Shown: positions 47,610-56,600 of the stretch, piece after piece
Position numbering within the stretch: position 1 is the stretch's first letter
How the letters are laid out: every line of letters begins with the position of its first letter
Assembly (NCBI RefSeq): GCF_003352185.1
Contig: NZ_CP029608.1
Location: forward strand, 2,108,001 to 2,172,000
Reading direction: 5' to 3'
From: Pseudomonas kribbensis
Lineage (GTDB): Bacteria; Pseudomonadota; Gammaproteobacteria; Pseudomonadales; Pseudomonadaceae
Length of the DNA: 64,000 bases
Notes under the pieces: generated by a model
What the model was told of the DNA's origin: nothing
The model's input: the letters and a program-made list of their open reading frames with translations, nothing else
Databases searched by the model: none
Translations under genes and position numbers: made by a program

Positions 47610-49436
47610 CTACGGCTGCCAGTAATTCTTCTCCCCACTCAACTTGCGATCCAGAAAACTCGCCGCGCTGATCAGCGCCAGATGGGTCAATGCCTGGGGC
47701 GTGTTGCCCAGATGCCGGCCACGGTTGTCGAATTCCTCCGCGTACAACCCCAGCGGATTGGCGTAACGCAGCAATTGCTCGAACTCCAGATGGGCCTTTT
47801 CCACTTGCCCGGCGCGGGCCAGGCATTCCACGTACCAGAACGAGCACGCGGCGAAGGCGCCTTCGGTGCCGGACAAACCGTCGATCCCCGAATCGTCATT
47901 GCGATAGCGGTAAACCATGCCGTCGCGCACCAGATGTTTTTCGATGGCTTCCAGTGTCGCGAGCCAGCGCGGGTCCTTGGCACTGACGAAGCGCACCAGC
48001 GGCATCAGCAACATCGAACCGTCCAGCGCGGTGCCGCCCTGGTACTGCACGAAATGCCCTCGCTCCGGGTTCCAGAAGTTGTCCCAGATGTCGGCGTGGA
48101 TTGCCTGGCGGGTCTGGTCCCAGCGGGCGAAGGGCGCCGGCAGCGAGCGTTTCGAGGCCAGGCGGATCGCGCGGTCCAGCGCCACCCAGCACATCAGCCG
48201 TGAATGCAGGAAGTGATGTTGCTCACCGCGCATTTCCCAGATGCCTACATCCTTGGTCTGCCAGGTCTCACAGACCTGATCGACCACTTCCATCACATGT
48301 TTCCAACCTTCGTGGGAAATCGCGTCGCCGTACTTGTTGACCAGATAAACGGCGTCCATCAGTTCGCCGAAGATATCCAGTTGAATCTGGTCGTAGGCGC
48401 CATTGCCGATGCGCACCGGTTTCGCGCCGCCGTGGCCTGACAAGTGCGTGAGTTCGGTTTCCGGCAGTTCCTGACGACCGTCGATGGCGTAGAGGATGTT
48501 CAGCTTCATCGGTTGGCCGCTGCAATCACTGACCCGCCCGCGCAACCAGCGCATGTAGCCGTTAGCTTCGTCGACAAAACCCAGGCGCATGAAGGCGTAA
48601 ACGGTGAACGAGGCATCGCGGATCCAGGTGTAGCGATAGTCCCAGTTGCGTTCGCCACCGGGGGTTTCCGGCAGACCGAAGGTGGCGGCGGCGAGGATTG
48701 CGCCGTGCTGGCGCGAGGTCAGCAGCTTCAGGGCGAGGGCAGAACGGTTGACCATTTCCCGCCAGCGCCCGCGATAGTTGGACTGGCCGATCCAGTCGCG
48801 CCAGAACTTCAGCGTGCGCTCGATGCACAGCTTGGCGGCTCCTTCGGCAAAACGCGGATCGTCGCTGGCGCCGAGCATGAACGCTGCCGTTTCATCCTGC
48901 TTGAGGGTGAATTGCCCGACTGCCGCATCGTGATCGACGCTCAAGGCTTGATCCGAGGCCAGCCGCAATGTCGGCTGCCCGCTGGCGCTGAACAGCACAT
49001 CCTTCTTGTCGATGGCGGCGCGAGTTTCAGCGCGGGCGTAGTCATGCCGGACGGCGCAGCGCAGATGAAACGTTGCCTGCCCGCTGACCACCCGAACCCG
49101 GCGGATCAAAACCGGTAACGCCTCATCGTTGTCGCCAATGGGCAGCAGATCGGTGATTTCCACCACGGCGTGATCGCTGAGCCAGCGGGTCTGCAGGACG
49201 TTGGTATCCGGCAGGTAGATCTGCTCGCGGCGGGCGTCGGGCAGGACCGGGGCCAACTGGAAAATCCCGGCGTCGGGCGTGTCCAGCAGCGAACAGAAGA
49301 TCGACGGGCTGTCGAACTCCGGCCAGCAGAAGAAATCCACGCTGCCCTTGTCATTGACCAGCGCGGCACTGCGCATGTCGCCAATGATGCCGTGGGCGTC
49401 GATGGGGCTTTGTCGTTCGGAAGGATGCTCAGCCAT
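47610..49436 (-). CDS. Glycoside hydrolase family 15 protein (glucoamylase/trehalase-like)
   Basis: 608-residue protein. The N-terminal beta-sandwich (IGDMRSAALVNDKGSVDFFCWPEFDSPSIFC) and C-terminal (alpha/alpha)6 barrel of GH15 are clear: PETPGGERNWDYRYTWIRDASFTVYAF, the general-acid region DVGIWEMRGEQHHFLHSR and the base region LYAEEFD. No signal peptide, so it acts inside the cell, where trehalase-like GH15 enzymes occur in bacteria. The ATG at 49436 overlaps the SDR stop by 8 bp; a GTG at 49442 is possible. The pair probably form one operon, maybe in sugar or osmolyte metabolism. Confidence 0.88.
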   Translation of the reverse strand: MAEHPSERQSPIDAHGIIGDMRSAALVNDKGSVDFFCWPEFDSPSIFCSLLDTPDAGIFQLAPVLPDARREQIYLPDTNVLQTRWLSDHAVVEITDLLPIGDNDEALPVLIRRVRVVSGQATFHLRCAVRHDYARAETRAAIDKKDVLFSASGQPTLRLASDQALSVDHDAAVGQFTLKQDETAAFMLGASDDPRFAEGAAKLCIERTLKFWRDWIGQSNYRGRWREMVNRSALALKLLTSRQHGAILAAATFGLPETPGGERNWDYRYTWIRDASFTVYAFMRLGFVDEANGYMRWLRGRVSDCSGQPMKLNILYAIDGRQELPETELTHLSGHGGAKPVRIGNGAYDQIQLDIFGELMDAVYLVNKYGDAISHEGWKHVMEVVDQVCETWQTKDVGIWEMRGEQHHFLHSRLMCWVALDRAIRLASKRSLPAPFARWDQTRQAIHADIWDNFWNPERGHFVQYQGGTALDGSMLLMPLVRFVSAKDPRWLATLEAIEKHLVRDGMVYRYRNDDSGIDGLSGTEGAFAACSFWYVECLARAGQVEKAHLEFEQLLRYANPLGLYAEEFDNRGRHLGNTPQALTHLALISAASFLDRKLSGEKNYWQP

Positions 49437-50229
49437 TGCCACGGAACTCCGGATAGAGGCTCATGCCGCCGTCGATGAACAGGGTGGTGCCGACGATGTA
49501 GTCCGAGGCATCGGAGGCGAGGAACACCACCGCGTTGGCCACGTCCTCGACATCGCCGATGCGCCCGTAAGGGATGAGTTTGAGCAGGGCCTGGCCGGCG
49601 TCGCCTTCGGTGGCATCCTTATTGATCGCCGTGCGGATTGCTCCCGGCGCGATGCCGTTGATGCGGATACGCTGGTGGCTGACCTCCTGGGCCAGGGTCT
49701 GCATCAATTGATCGACGCCACCCTTGGACGCCGCGTAATTGACGTGCCCGGCCCACGGAATGCGCTGGTGCACCGAGCTCATATGGATGATTTTGCCGGC
49801 GGCCCGGGACACGCCCTCGCGCACGCCCTGGCGATTGAAGATCCGCAGCGCGGCGCGGGCGCAGAGGAACTGGCCGGTGAGGTTGACGCCGATCACCGTG
49901 TTCCAATCCGCCAGCGACATATCCACAGCCGCCGCGTCTTTTTGCAGGCCGGAATTGGCCACCAGAATGTCCAGCGTGCCGAAGGCGTCGAGGGTCTGCC
50001 GGAACAGTCGCTCCACGTCCTCTTCCTTCGAAACATCGGCACCGATGGCGATGGCCTGACCACCGTCGGCGACGATCTGCCGGGCCAGCGTTTCGGCGGG
50101 TTCGGCCTGACGGTTGTAGTTGATGACCACGGCGGCACCGGCCGCGGCCAGGGCTTTGGCGGCGCCGTGGCCGATGCCGGAACTGGCGCCGGTGACAAGA
50201 GCAACTTGGCGGGCGAGGGAAATCTGCAT
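49429..50229 (-). CDS. SDR family oxidoreductase (glucose 1-dehydrogenase-like)
   Basis: 266-residue short-chain dehydrogenase. NAD(P) motif TGASSGIGHGAA is at residues 14-25. In the usual NAG position it reads VANSG. The catalytic Ser-Tyr-Lys is in HMSSVHQRIPWAGHVNYAASKG. The C-terminal SDYIVGTTLFIDGGMSLYPE is typical of bacterial glucose 1-dehydrogenases. It is translationally coupled to the GH15 gene. Together they could release and oxidise glucose, but this is inference. Confidence 0.87.
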   Translation of the reverse strand: MQISLARQVALVTGASSGIGHGAAKALAAAGAAVVINYNRQAEPAETLARQIVADGGQAIAIGADVSKEEDVERLFRQTLDAFGTLDILVANSGLQKDAAAVDMSLADWNTVIGVNLTGQFLCARAALRIFNRQGVREGVSRAAGKIIHMSSVHQRIPWAGHVNYAASKGGVDQLMQTLAQEVSHQRIRINGIAPGAIRTAINKDATEGDAGQALLKLIPYGRIGDVEDVANAVVFLASDASDYIVGTTLFIDGGMSLYPEFRGNG

Positions 50230-50437
50230 GCAGGGTCGCGCCTTGGGTTGAGGGCTTATTTAGCTGACTGATGGCTGGCGACGAGAGTTCATCCGCAGAC
50301 ATGAAAAGATCGACAGCTTCGTGCCACAGCGATTGGCCCTGCACACCACAGGGACTTCACATTCCACCAACAATTCCTCGCTTTCCCGCCCGTCAGGCTT
50401 TGTGGCAAGTTGGCCGCCCCTGATGAGGCAACAACCG

Positions 50438-51610
50438 ATGGCAAACCCTTACCGCGAACTGTTCAACGCCCCCGGCGCCCGGGCCTTTGTGATGGCCGGG
50501 ATGATCGCGCGCATGCCGATTTCCATGACCGGCATCGGTGTGATCACCATGCTTTCGCAGTTGACCGGCGGCTATGCGCTGGCCGGTGGCGTGGCGGCAA
50601 CCTTCGCGTTGGCCACCGCATTCTGTGCGCCGCAGGTGTCGCGGCTGGTGGACCGTTACGGTCAGGGGCGGATCTTGCCGGTGTCGGCGCTGATCGGTGG
50701 TGGGGCGTTGCTGATGTTGTTGCTGTGCACCCGTTTGCAGGCGCCGAACTGGACGTTGTTCGTCTGCGCCGCGCTGGCCGGTTGCATGCCGAGCATGTCG
50801 GCGATGGTGCGGGCGCGCTGGACGGAAATCTATCGCGGCCAACCGCAATTGCAGACCGCTTATGCGCTGGAATCGGTGCTCGACGAAGTCTGCTTCATTG
50901 TCGGGCCACCGCTGTCGGTGGGGCTGTGCGTCGGCGTGTTTCCCGAGGCCGGGCCACTGGCAGCGCTGATAATGCTGGCCATCGGCGTGACGGCATTCGT
51001 TGCACAGCGCGGCACCGAGCCGCCGGTGCATCCTCATGAATCGCATCATCAGGGTTCGATCATTCGTTCCACCGACGTGCAATGGCTGCTGCTGTTGATG
51101 GTCGCCATGGGCATGATCGTCGGCGTGGTCGATGTGGTCAGCGTCGCGTTCGCCCAGCAGCAGGGGCAACCGGCGGCGGCGAGCATCGTGTTGTCGGTGT
51201 ATGCCATCGGCTCCTGCCTGGCCGGCATCGCGTTCGGGGCGATGCGCTCGAAGCTGCCGTTGCCGCGTCTGTTTCTTTACGGCGGTCTGGCGACCGCAGT
51301 GACCACGCTGCCGCTGTTGCTGGCGACCAACATCTTCGGTTTGGCCTTGGCGGTGTTCATTGCCGGACTGTTCTTCTCGCCGACCCTGATCGTGGCGATG
51401 GCGTTGATCGAACGCATCGTGCCGCCGGCCAAACTCACCGAAGGCCTGACCTGGCTGGTGACCGGCCTGAGCATCGGCGTGGCCATCGGCGCTGCCGGTT
51501 CCGGTGCGCTGGTGGATGCGTTCGGCGCCCGCAGCGGATTCTGGCTGGCGATAGTGGCCGGGGCGGTGGTGCTGGCGTCGGCGGTGCAGAGTTTCCGTCA
51601 CTTGAAGTGA
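50438..51610 (+). CDS. MFS transporter
   Basis: 390-residue major facilitator with about 12 transmembrane helices in two halves separated by a short charged loop (PPVHPHESHHQGSIIRSTD). The N-terminal half carries VDRYGQGRILPVSAL, similar to the MFS loop 2-3 signature. I chose the ATG at 50438 (MANPYRELFNAPGARAF); upstream ATGs at 50423 and 50321 have poorer context. It lies just upstream of the siderophore genes but is separated from them by an iron-starvation promoter. Export of siderophore is possible but not indicated. Confidence 0.85.
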   Translation: MANPYRELFNAPGARAFVMAGMIARMPISMTGIGVITMLSQLTGGYALAGGVAATFALATAFCAPQVSRLVDRYGQGRILPVSALIGGGALLMLLLCTRLQAPNWTLFVCAALAGCMPSMSAMVRARWTEIYRGQPQLQTAYALESVLDEVCFIVGPPLSVGLCVGVFPEAGPLAALIMLAIGVTAFVAQRGTEPPVHPHESHHQGSIIRSTDVQWLLLLMVAMGMIVGVVDVVSVAFAQQQGQPAAASIVLSVYAIGSCLAGIAFGAMRSKLPLPRLFLYGGLATAVTTLPLLLATNIFGLALAVFIAGLFFSPTLIVAMALIERIVPPAKLTEGLTWLVTGLSIGVAIGAAGSGALVDAFGARSGFWLAIVAGAVVLASAVQSFRHLK

Positions 51611-51624
51611 TCGACGCAGCGGAC

Positions 51625-51648
51625 TAATTCCCGTCGTACCTCATCCGT
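51625..51648 (+). promoter_or_regulatory. PvdS-type iron-starvation promoter before the thioesterase gene
   Basis: CTAATTCCC followed by CGT: TAATT (51625-51629), 16-bp spacer, CGT (51646-51648). The PvdS consensus is TAAAT-N16-CGT, with CTAAATCCC a common extended form, so this differs by one base. It lies 35 bp upstream of the GTG start. Confidence 0.75.
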
Positions 51649-51682
51649 TCTCTTTTACAGATAACCCATTGAGGTAAACGCG

Positions 51683-52423
51683 GTGACAAAGCTGACACTG
51701 CTGTGCCTGCCCTATTCGGGCGCCAGCGCCATGGTTTACAGCCGCTGGCGGCGCCAGTTGCCGTCGTGGATGCAACTGCAACCGGTGGAGTTGCCCGGGC
51801 GCGGCGCGCGCTACGACGAACCCCTGCAAATCGACATGCGGGCGCTGGCCCGGCAACTGGCCCGTGAGCTCAAACCCACATTGCAAACGCCGTACGCGTT
51901 GTTCGGGCATAGCCTGGGCGCGCTGCTGGCGTGCGAGCTGGCCCATGCCTTTCGCGATCTGGGCGCGCCCGAAGCGGTGGCGCTGTTTGCGTCCGGCACA
52001 GCGGCCCCGAGCATGCGCAGCGATTACGACCGTGGTTTTGCCGAGGCGCGCAGCGACGAGGAATTGATCGACCAGTTGCGCACCTTTCAGGGCACCAGCG
52101 AAGAAGTGCTGGCTAACCAGGAACTGATGAGCCTGACCCTGCCGGTGTTGCGTGCCGATTTCATGATGTGCGGCCGCTTCACACCGGTCGAACGGCCGCT
52201 GCTCAATTGCCCGGTGCATGTGCTGGGCGGCAAGGAAGACCGGGCGACCACCGAACAATTGATCGGTTGGAGCAAAGAGACCCTTGGCAGCTTCTCGGTG
52301 GACATGATGACCGGTGGGCACTTCTTCATTCATGAACATGAAGCCCGGGTCATCCGCACGCTCAAGAGTCACCTGGAAGTCCATCACCGGCGCCATGCGC
52401 TGTCGGCGGCACCGGCGTTGTGA
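51683..52423 (+). CDS. Type II thioesterase of a siderophore NRPS
   Basis: 246-residue editing thioesterase that clears misprimed carrier proteins. The alpha/beta fold has CLPYSGASAMVYSRW at the N-terminus, catalytic S77 in FGHSLGALLACELA, acid in GGKEDRAT and His in MTGGHFFIHEHE. It starts with GTG at 51683, 8 bp after GAGG. A PvdS-type promoter precedes it and the hydroxylase gene follows at 40 bp. In pyoverdine clusters this role is played by PvdG; orthology is not proved here. Confidence 0.92.
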   Translation: MTKLTLLCLPYSGASAMVYSRWRRQLPSWMQLQPVELPGRGARYDEPLQIDMRALARQLARELKPTLQTPYALFGHSLGALLACELAHAFRDLGAPEAVALFASGTAAPSMRSDYDRGFAEARSDEELIDQLRTFQGTSEEVLANQELMSLTLPVLRADFMMCGRFTPVERPLLNCPVHVLGGKEDRATTEQLIGWSKETLGSFSVDMMTGGHFFIHEHEARVIRTLKSHLEVHHRRHALSAAPAL

Positions 52424-52462
52424 GGCGCGGTTCACCTATCGAGTGTTTTGAGGAGGCCAGTC

Positions 52463-53446
52463 ATGGCTGTTGCTGAGGGATTTTCCGTCCGTCCGTTGTT
52501 GCCGCAACGCGGTCGCCTGCCGCTGCTGGTGGAGGCGAGCGATGCCGATACGGATCTGCTGGCGGTGTTCGATGAACTGAAAGAGCTGGTGGATGAGCAT
52601 TTGCTGCGCGATGGCGGCCTGCTGTTTCGCGGGTTCCGTCTGGACGGTGCAGAACGCTTTCGCGAATTCGCGGCGAGCTTCGGCCATCCGCTGTTGAACT
52701 ACGAGTTTGGCTCCACGCCACGCACCAACGTGACCCAGGGTGTGTACACCTCCACCGAATACCCGGCGCACCAGAGTATTCCGCTGCACAACGAGCAGGC
52801 CTACTCCCGGGACTGGCCGATGAAGATCTGGTTCTACAGCATGATCGCGGCCAGATCCGGCGGCGAAACGCCGATTGCCGACAGTCGCGAAGTGTATCGG
52901 CGGATTCCGGTAGCGATCCGCGAACGTTTCGTCAGCAAGGGGCTGATGTACGTGCGCAATTTCGGCAACGGGCTGGATGTGGCCTGGGAGGATGTGTTCA
53001 ACACCGATGACCAGGCTGAAGTCGAAGCCTATTGCCAGGCCCACGGCATCATTTGCGAGTGGAAGGACGACGGAGAACTGCGCACTCGCCAGACCTGTCA
53101 GGCCGTGGCGCAGCATCCGGTCACTGGGGACATGGTCTGGTTCAATCAGGCGCACCTGTTCCACATTTCCAACCTGCAGCCGGAGGTGCGCGAGAGTCTG
53201 CTGGACATCGTCGATGAAGAGGACTTGCCGCGTAACGTCTATTACGGCGATGGCTCGCCCATCGAGGATGAGGTCCTGAGCCAGATCCGCGCGGTACTCG
53301 ATGAGTGCACCATCAGTTTTCCGTGGCAGGAGGGCGATGTGCTGATGCTCGACAACATGCTGTCGGCTCATGCCCGCTCGCCGTTCGAAGGCCCGCGCAA
53401 GGTCATCGTCGCCATGGCCGAGGGGCATTCGCAGGACGCGCTCTGA
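52463..53446 (+). CDS. SyrP-like Fe(II)/2-oxoglutarate aspartate beta-hydroxylase
   Basis: 327-residue TauD/SyrP-family dioxygenase. The iron site is H109 and E111 in PLHNEQAYSRDWP, with distal H303 and 2-oxoglutarate-binding R312 in SAHARSPFEGPRK. SyrP hydroxylates Asp while bound to an NRPS carrier. Here the next NRPS gene has an A-domain with an Asp code, so this enzyme probably makes beta-hydroxyaspartate, an iron ligand in many pyoverdines. The ATG at 52463 follows GAGGAGG. Co-transcribed with the thioesterase; a terminator follows. Confidence 0.9.
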   Translation: MAVAEGFSVRPLLPQRGRLPLLVEASDADTDLLAVFDELKELVDEHLLRDGGLLFRGFRLDGAERFREFAASFGHPLLNYEFGSTPRTNVTQGVYTSTEYPAHQSIPLHNEQAYSRDWPMKIWFYSMIAARSGGETPIADSREVYRRIPVAIRERFVSKGLMYVRNFGNGLDVAWEDVFNTDDQAEVEAYCQAHGIICEWKDDGELRTRQTCQAVAQHPVTGDMVWFNQAHLFHISNLQPEVRESLLDIVDEEDLPRNVYYGDGSPIEDEVLSQIRAVLDECTISFPWQEGDVLMLDNMLSAHARSPFEGPRKVIVAMAEGHSQDAL

Positions 53447-53472
53447 GCGGTCGCGCCGCTTGAGTGACAGGG

Positions 53473-53510
53473 TGCCGAAGCCGGTTCTGTGCCGGCTTCG
53501 GCATTTGTGT
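53473..53510 (+). terminator. Terminator after the hydroxylase gene
   Basis: 12-bp perfect stem TGCCGAAGCCGG/CCGGCTTCGGCA with a 7-nt loop and a T-rich tail (TTTGTGTG). It ends the thioesterase-hydroxylase operon, 27 bp past the stop. Confidence 0.85.
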
Positions 53511-53552
53511 GTCGATCCCTCTGGTTGTCGCCCGGGGATTGCCCGGCCCCGC

Positions 53553-53576
53553 TAAATCGTTGCGTTTGTCATTCGT
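53553..53576 (+). promoter_or_regulatory. PvdS-type iron-starvation promoter before the NRPS genes
   Basis: Exact match: TAAAT (53553-53557), 16-bp spacer, CGT (53574-53576). It lies 58 bp upstream of the first NRPS start. PvdS is the ECF sigma factor for pyoverdine genes under iron limitation. Confidence 0.85.
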
Positions 53577-53633
53577 TCTTGTTGATACGACCGGGCCTCC
53601 TGGTCACGCCGCCGATCAGCAAGGACCCAATGC

Positions 53634-56600
53634 ATGAATGCCGCAGACGCACAGAAACTAGCCCGCCGCTTTATCGAATTGCCTCAGGACAAACGCCGTT
53701 TGTTCCTCGCCGGCATGGCCCGTGAAGGGATCAATTTTGCGCAGCTGCCCATGACCGCCTGCATCGGGGTCGCCGAGCGCGACGGCCTGTCCTATGCCCA
53801 GCAGCGGATGTGGTTTCTCTGGCAGATGGACCCGCAAAGTGCCGCCTACAACCTGCCGATGGCCGTGCGCCTGAGCGGTGAGTTGCAGCCCGAGGCGCTG
53901 GAGCAGGCGTTCAGTCGGTTGGTGGCGCGGCATGAGTGCCTGCGCACGACGTTCGGGCAGGAAGGCGAACAGGCCTTCCAGAAAGTCGCCGAACCGCAGC
54001 CCGTCAAATTGACCCTCACTGACCTGAGCGTGTTGCCCGAGGATCAGCGCTGGCCGCTGGCCCGGCAGCACATGATGGCCGAGGCCACGCAAGCCTTCGA
54101 TCTGGAGAACGGGCCGTTGCTGAGCCTGCGCCTGCTGCGGCTGGATGCGCAGGAACACGTGCTGTTGCTGACGCTGCACCACATCATCGCCGACGGCTGG
54201 TCGATGAACATTCTCATCGATGAATTCATGCGCACCTACGCAGCGCTGGTGGCGGGAACGGAGCCGCAATTGCCGCCGATCACCGTGCACTACCGCGACT
54301 ACGCGCTGTGGCAACGCAGTTGGCTGGAGGCGGGTGAGGGCGAGCGTCAGCTCGACTACTGGCGTACGCAACTGGGTGACGAACACCCGGTGCTTGAACT
54401 GCCGACCGATCGTGCCTACCCGGCCCAGGCCAGTCATCGTGGCGCGCGTCTGGAAACGGTGATCGACGCCGACCTGCGGCAGGAGCTGAAAAACCTCGCA
54501 CAACGTCAGGGCGTGACCCTGTTCGTGGTCTTGCTGGCGGCGTTCAAGACCTTGTTGCATCGCTACAGTGGCCAGACCGACATCCGGGTCGGCGGCCTGA
54601 TTGCCAACCGTACCCGCAGTGAAACCGAAGGCCTGATCGGCTTCTTCGTCAATACGCAGATCCTGCGCAGCGTGGTCACCGCCAATACCCGCTTTGCCGA
54701 TCTGTTGCAGAGCGTGCGCCAGGCCGCTGCCGGCGCGCAGTCCCATCAGGATCTGCCGTTCGATGCCTTGATCGAAGCCTTGCAACCGGCCCGCAGCCAG
54801 AGTCACAACCCGCTGTTCCAGGTGATGTTCAACCATCAGCCGCTGGTGACCGATTTGCAGCAGGCGCAGCTGACGGCCGGCTTGCAGGTCGGTTACCTGA
54901 CCGAAGAACAACTGACCGGCAGCGGTCGTGAGCACGCGGCCACCAGCGACCTGATGCTCGATACCCGGGAAGAGGGCGAGCAACTGTTCGCCGCGTTCAC
55001 CTACGCCACCGACATTTTCGACGCGTCCACCATTGCCGCGCTGGCCGGGCACTGGCGCAACGTGCTGGTCTCGGTCTGCCGCGATCCGCAGCAGTTGATC
55101 GGCGAGGTTTCGATGCTGGCCGCTGCCGAACGCGAAGGCCTGATTCAGGTCGCCGAAACCAGCCCTCCACAGGCCAGCATTCAGGCCCTGTTCGAAGCCC
55201 AGGTGGCGCGTACACCCGAGGCATTGGCGGTGGTTCTGGCGAACGAGGCGGCGCCTTCGATCAGCTATGCCGAACTGAACCGGCGCAGCAATCGTCTGGC
55301 CCACCAACTGCGTGCGCAGGGTGTCGGCCCGGACGTGCTGGTCGGCGTGGCGCTGGGGCGTTCGCTGGAACTGGCGGTCGCCTTGCTCGGCGTGCTCAAG
55401 GCCGGCGGCGCCTATGTGCCGCTGGATCCGCAAACCCCGCCCGAGCGCTTGCGCCACGTGCTCGACGACAGTGGCTTGAAACTGTTGTTGACCGACCGCC
55501 AGACACTGGCCGCTCTGCCAACCCTCGACGGCGTCGAGAGCCTGTGCCTGGACACGCTGCCGGACAGCGGCGCCAGTGACAATCTGCCGGTGACCGTCGC
55601 GCCGCAAAACCTGGCTTACGTGATCTACACCTCCGGTTCGACCGGGCGGCCCAAAGGCGTGGCGATCAGTCACGCCGCCCTGAGCGAGTTCATCGAGCGC
55701 GCCATCGACTACAGCGACCTGCGCGAAGGCGACCGGGTGCTGCAGTTCGCGACCAGCAGTTTCGACGGGTTTGTCGAGCAGTTCTTCCCGCCGCTGTGCC
55801 ACGGTGCCGGCGTGGTGCTGCGCGACGCGCGTCTGTGGGACAGCGCGACGTTGCATCAAGCCATCCTCGAGCACGGCATCACCCTGGCCGACTTGCCAGC
55901 GGCGTACTGGTACTGGCTGGTGCAGGAATACGCGGCCAATCCGCCGGCGCATTTCGGTGCGCTGCGCCAGATTCACGTGGGTGGCGAGGCCATGGCGGTG
56001 GACGGTCTGCGTCTGTGGCAACAGGCCGGGCTGGGTCATGTGCGCCTGCTCAACACCTACGGGCCGACCGAGGCCACGGTCGTATCGACCATCCATGACT
56101 GCTCGACGCTCACCGCAGACGCTGTGTCGTGGCGTGGCATTCCGATTGGCCATGGCCTGGCTGGCCGTCGCCTGTACGTGCTGGACGATGATTTGAACCT
56201 GCTGCCGCAAGGCGCGGTGGGCGAGCTGTACATCGGCGGCCCGGGCCTGGCGCGGGGTTATCACCGCCAGCCGATGCTGAGCGCCGAACGTTTCATCGCC
56301 GATCCGTTTGCCCGTGGCGAACGCCTGTATCGCACCGGGGATCGTGCCCGTTTGCGCGCCGACGGTGCCGTGGAATACGTCGGTCGTGTCGACCATCAGG
56401 TGAAGATCCGCGGTTTCCGGATCGAGCTGGGCGAGATCGAGTCACGCCTGCAGCAATGCCCGGGTGTTCGCGAAGCGGTGGTGCTGGCCTTGCCGCTGAA
56501 CGGCAGTCAGCAATTGGTGGCGTATCTGGTGGTCGATCAGGACGTGCTGGAGGGCGTGGCCGGGCAGTCGGCGTTCCGTCAGCAGATCAGGACGGCGCTG

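Noticed and set aside
47324..47638. 104-codon minus-strand ORF overlapping the promoter of the 129-aa gene
   Set aside because: Poor composition, no ribosome site, and it runs into the GH15 gene's 3' end.
50230..50275. GCTAAAT on the minus strand upstream of the SDR gene as a PvdS box
   Set aside because: The -10 position after 16 bp is GCG rather than CGT, and the gene has no siderophore role.
50438..51610. MFS transporter as the siderophore exporter
   Set aside because: It lies upstream of the PvdS promoter and has no iron box of its own; no evidence beyond proximity.
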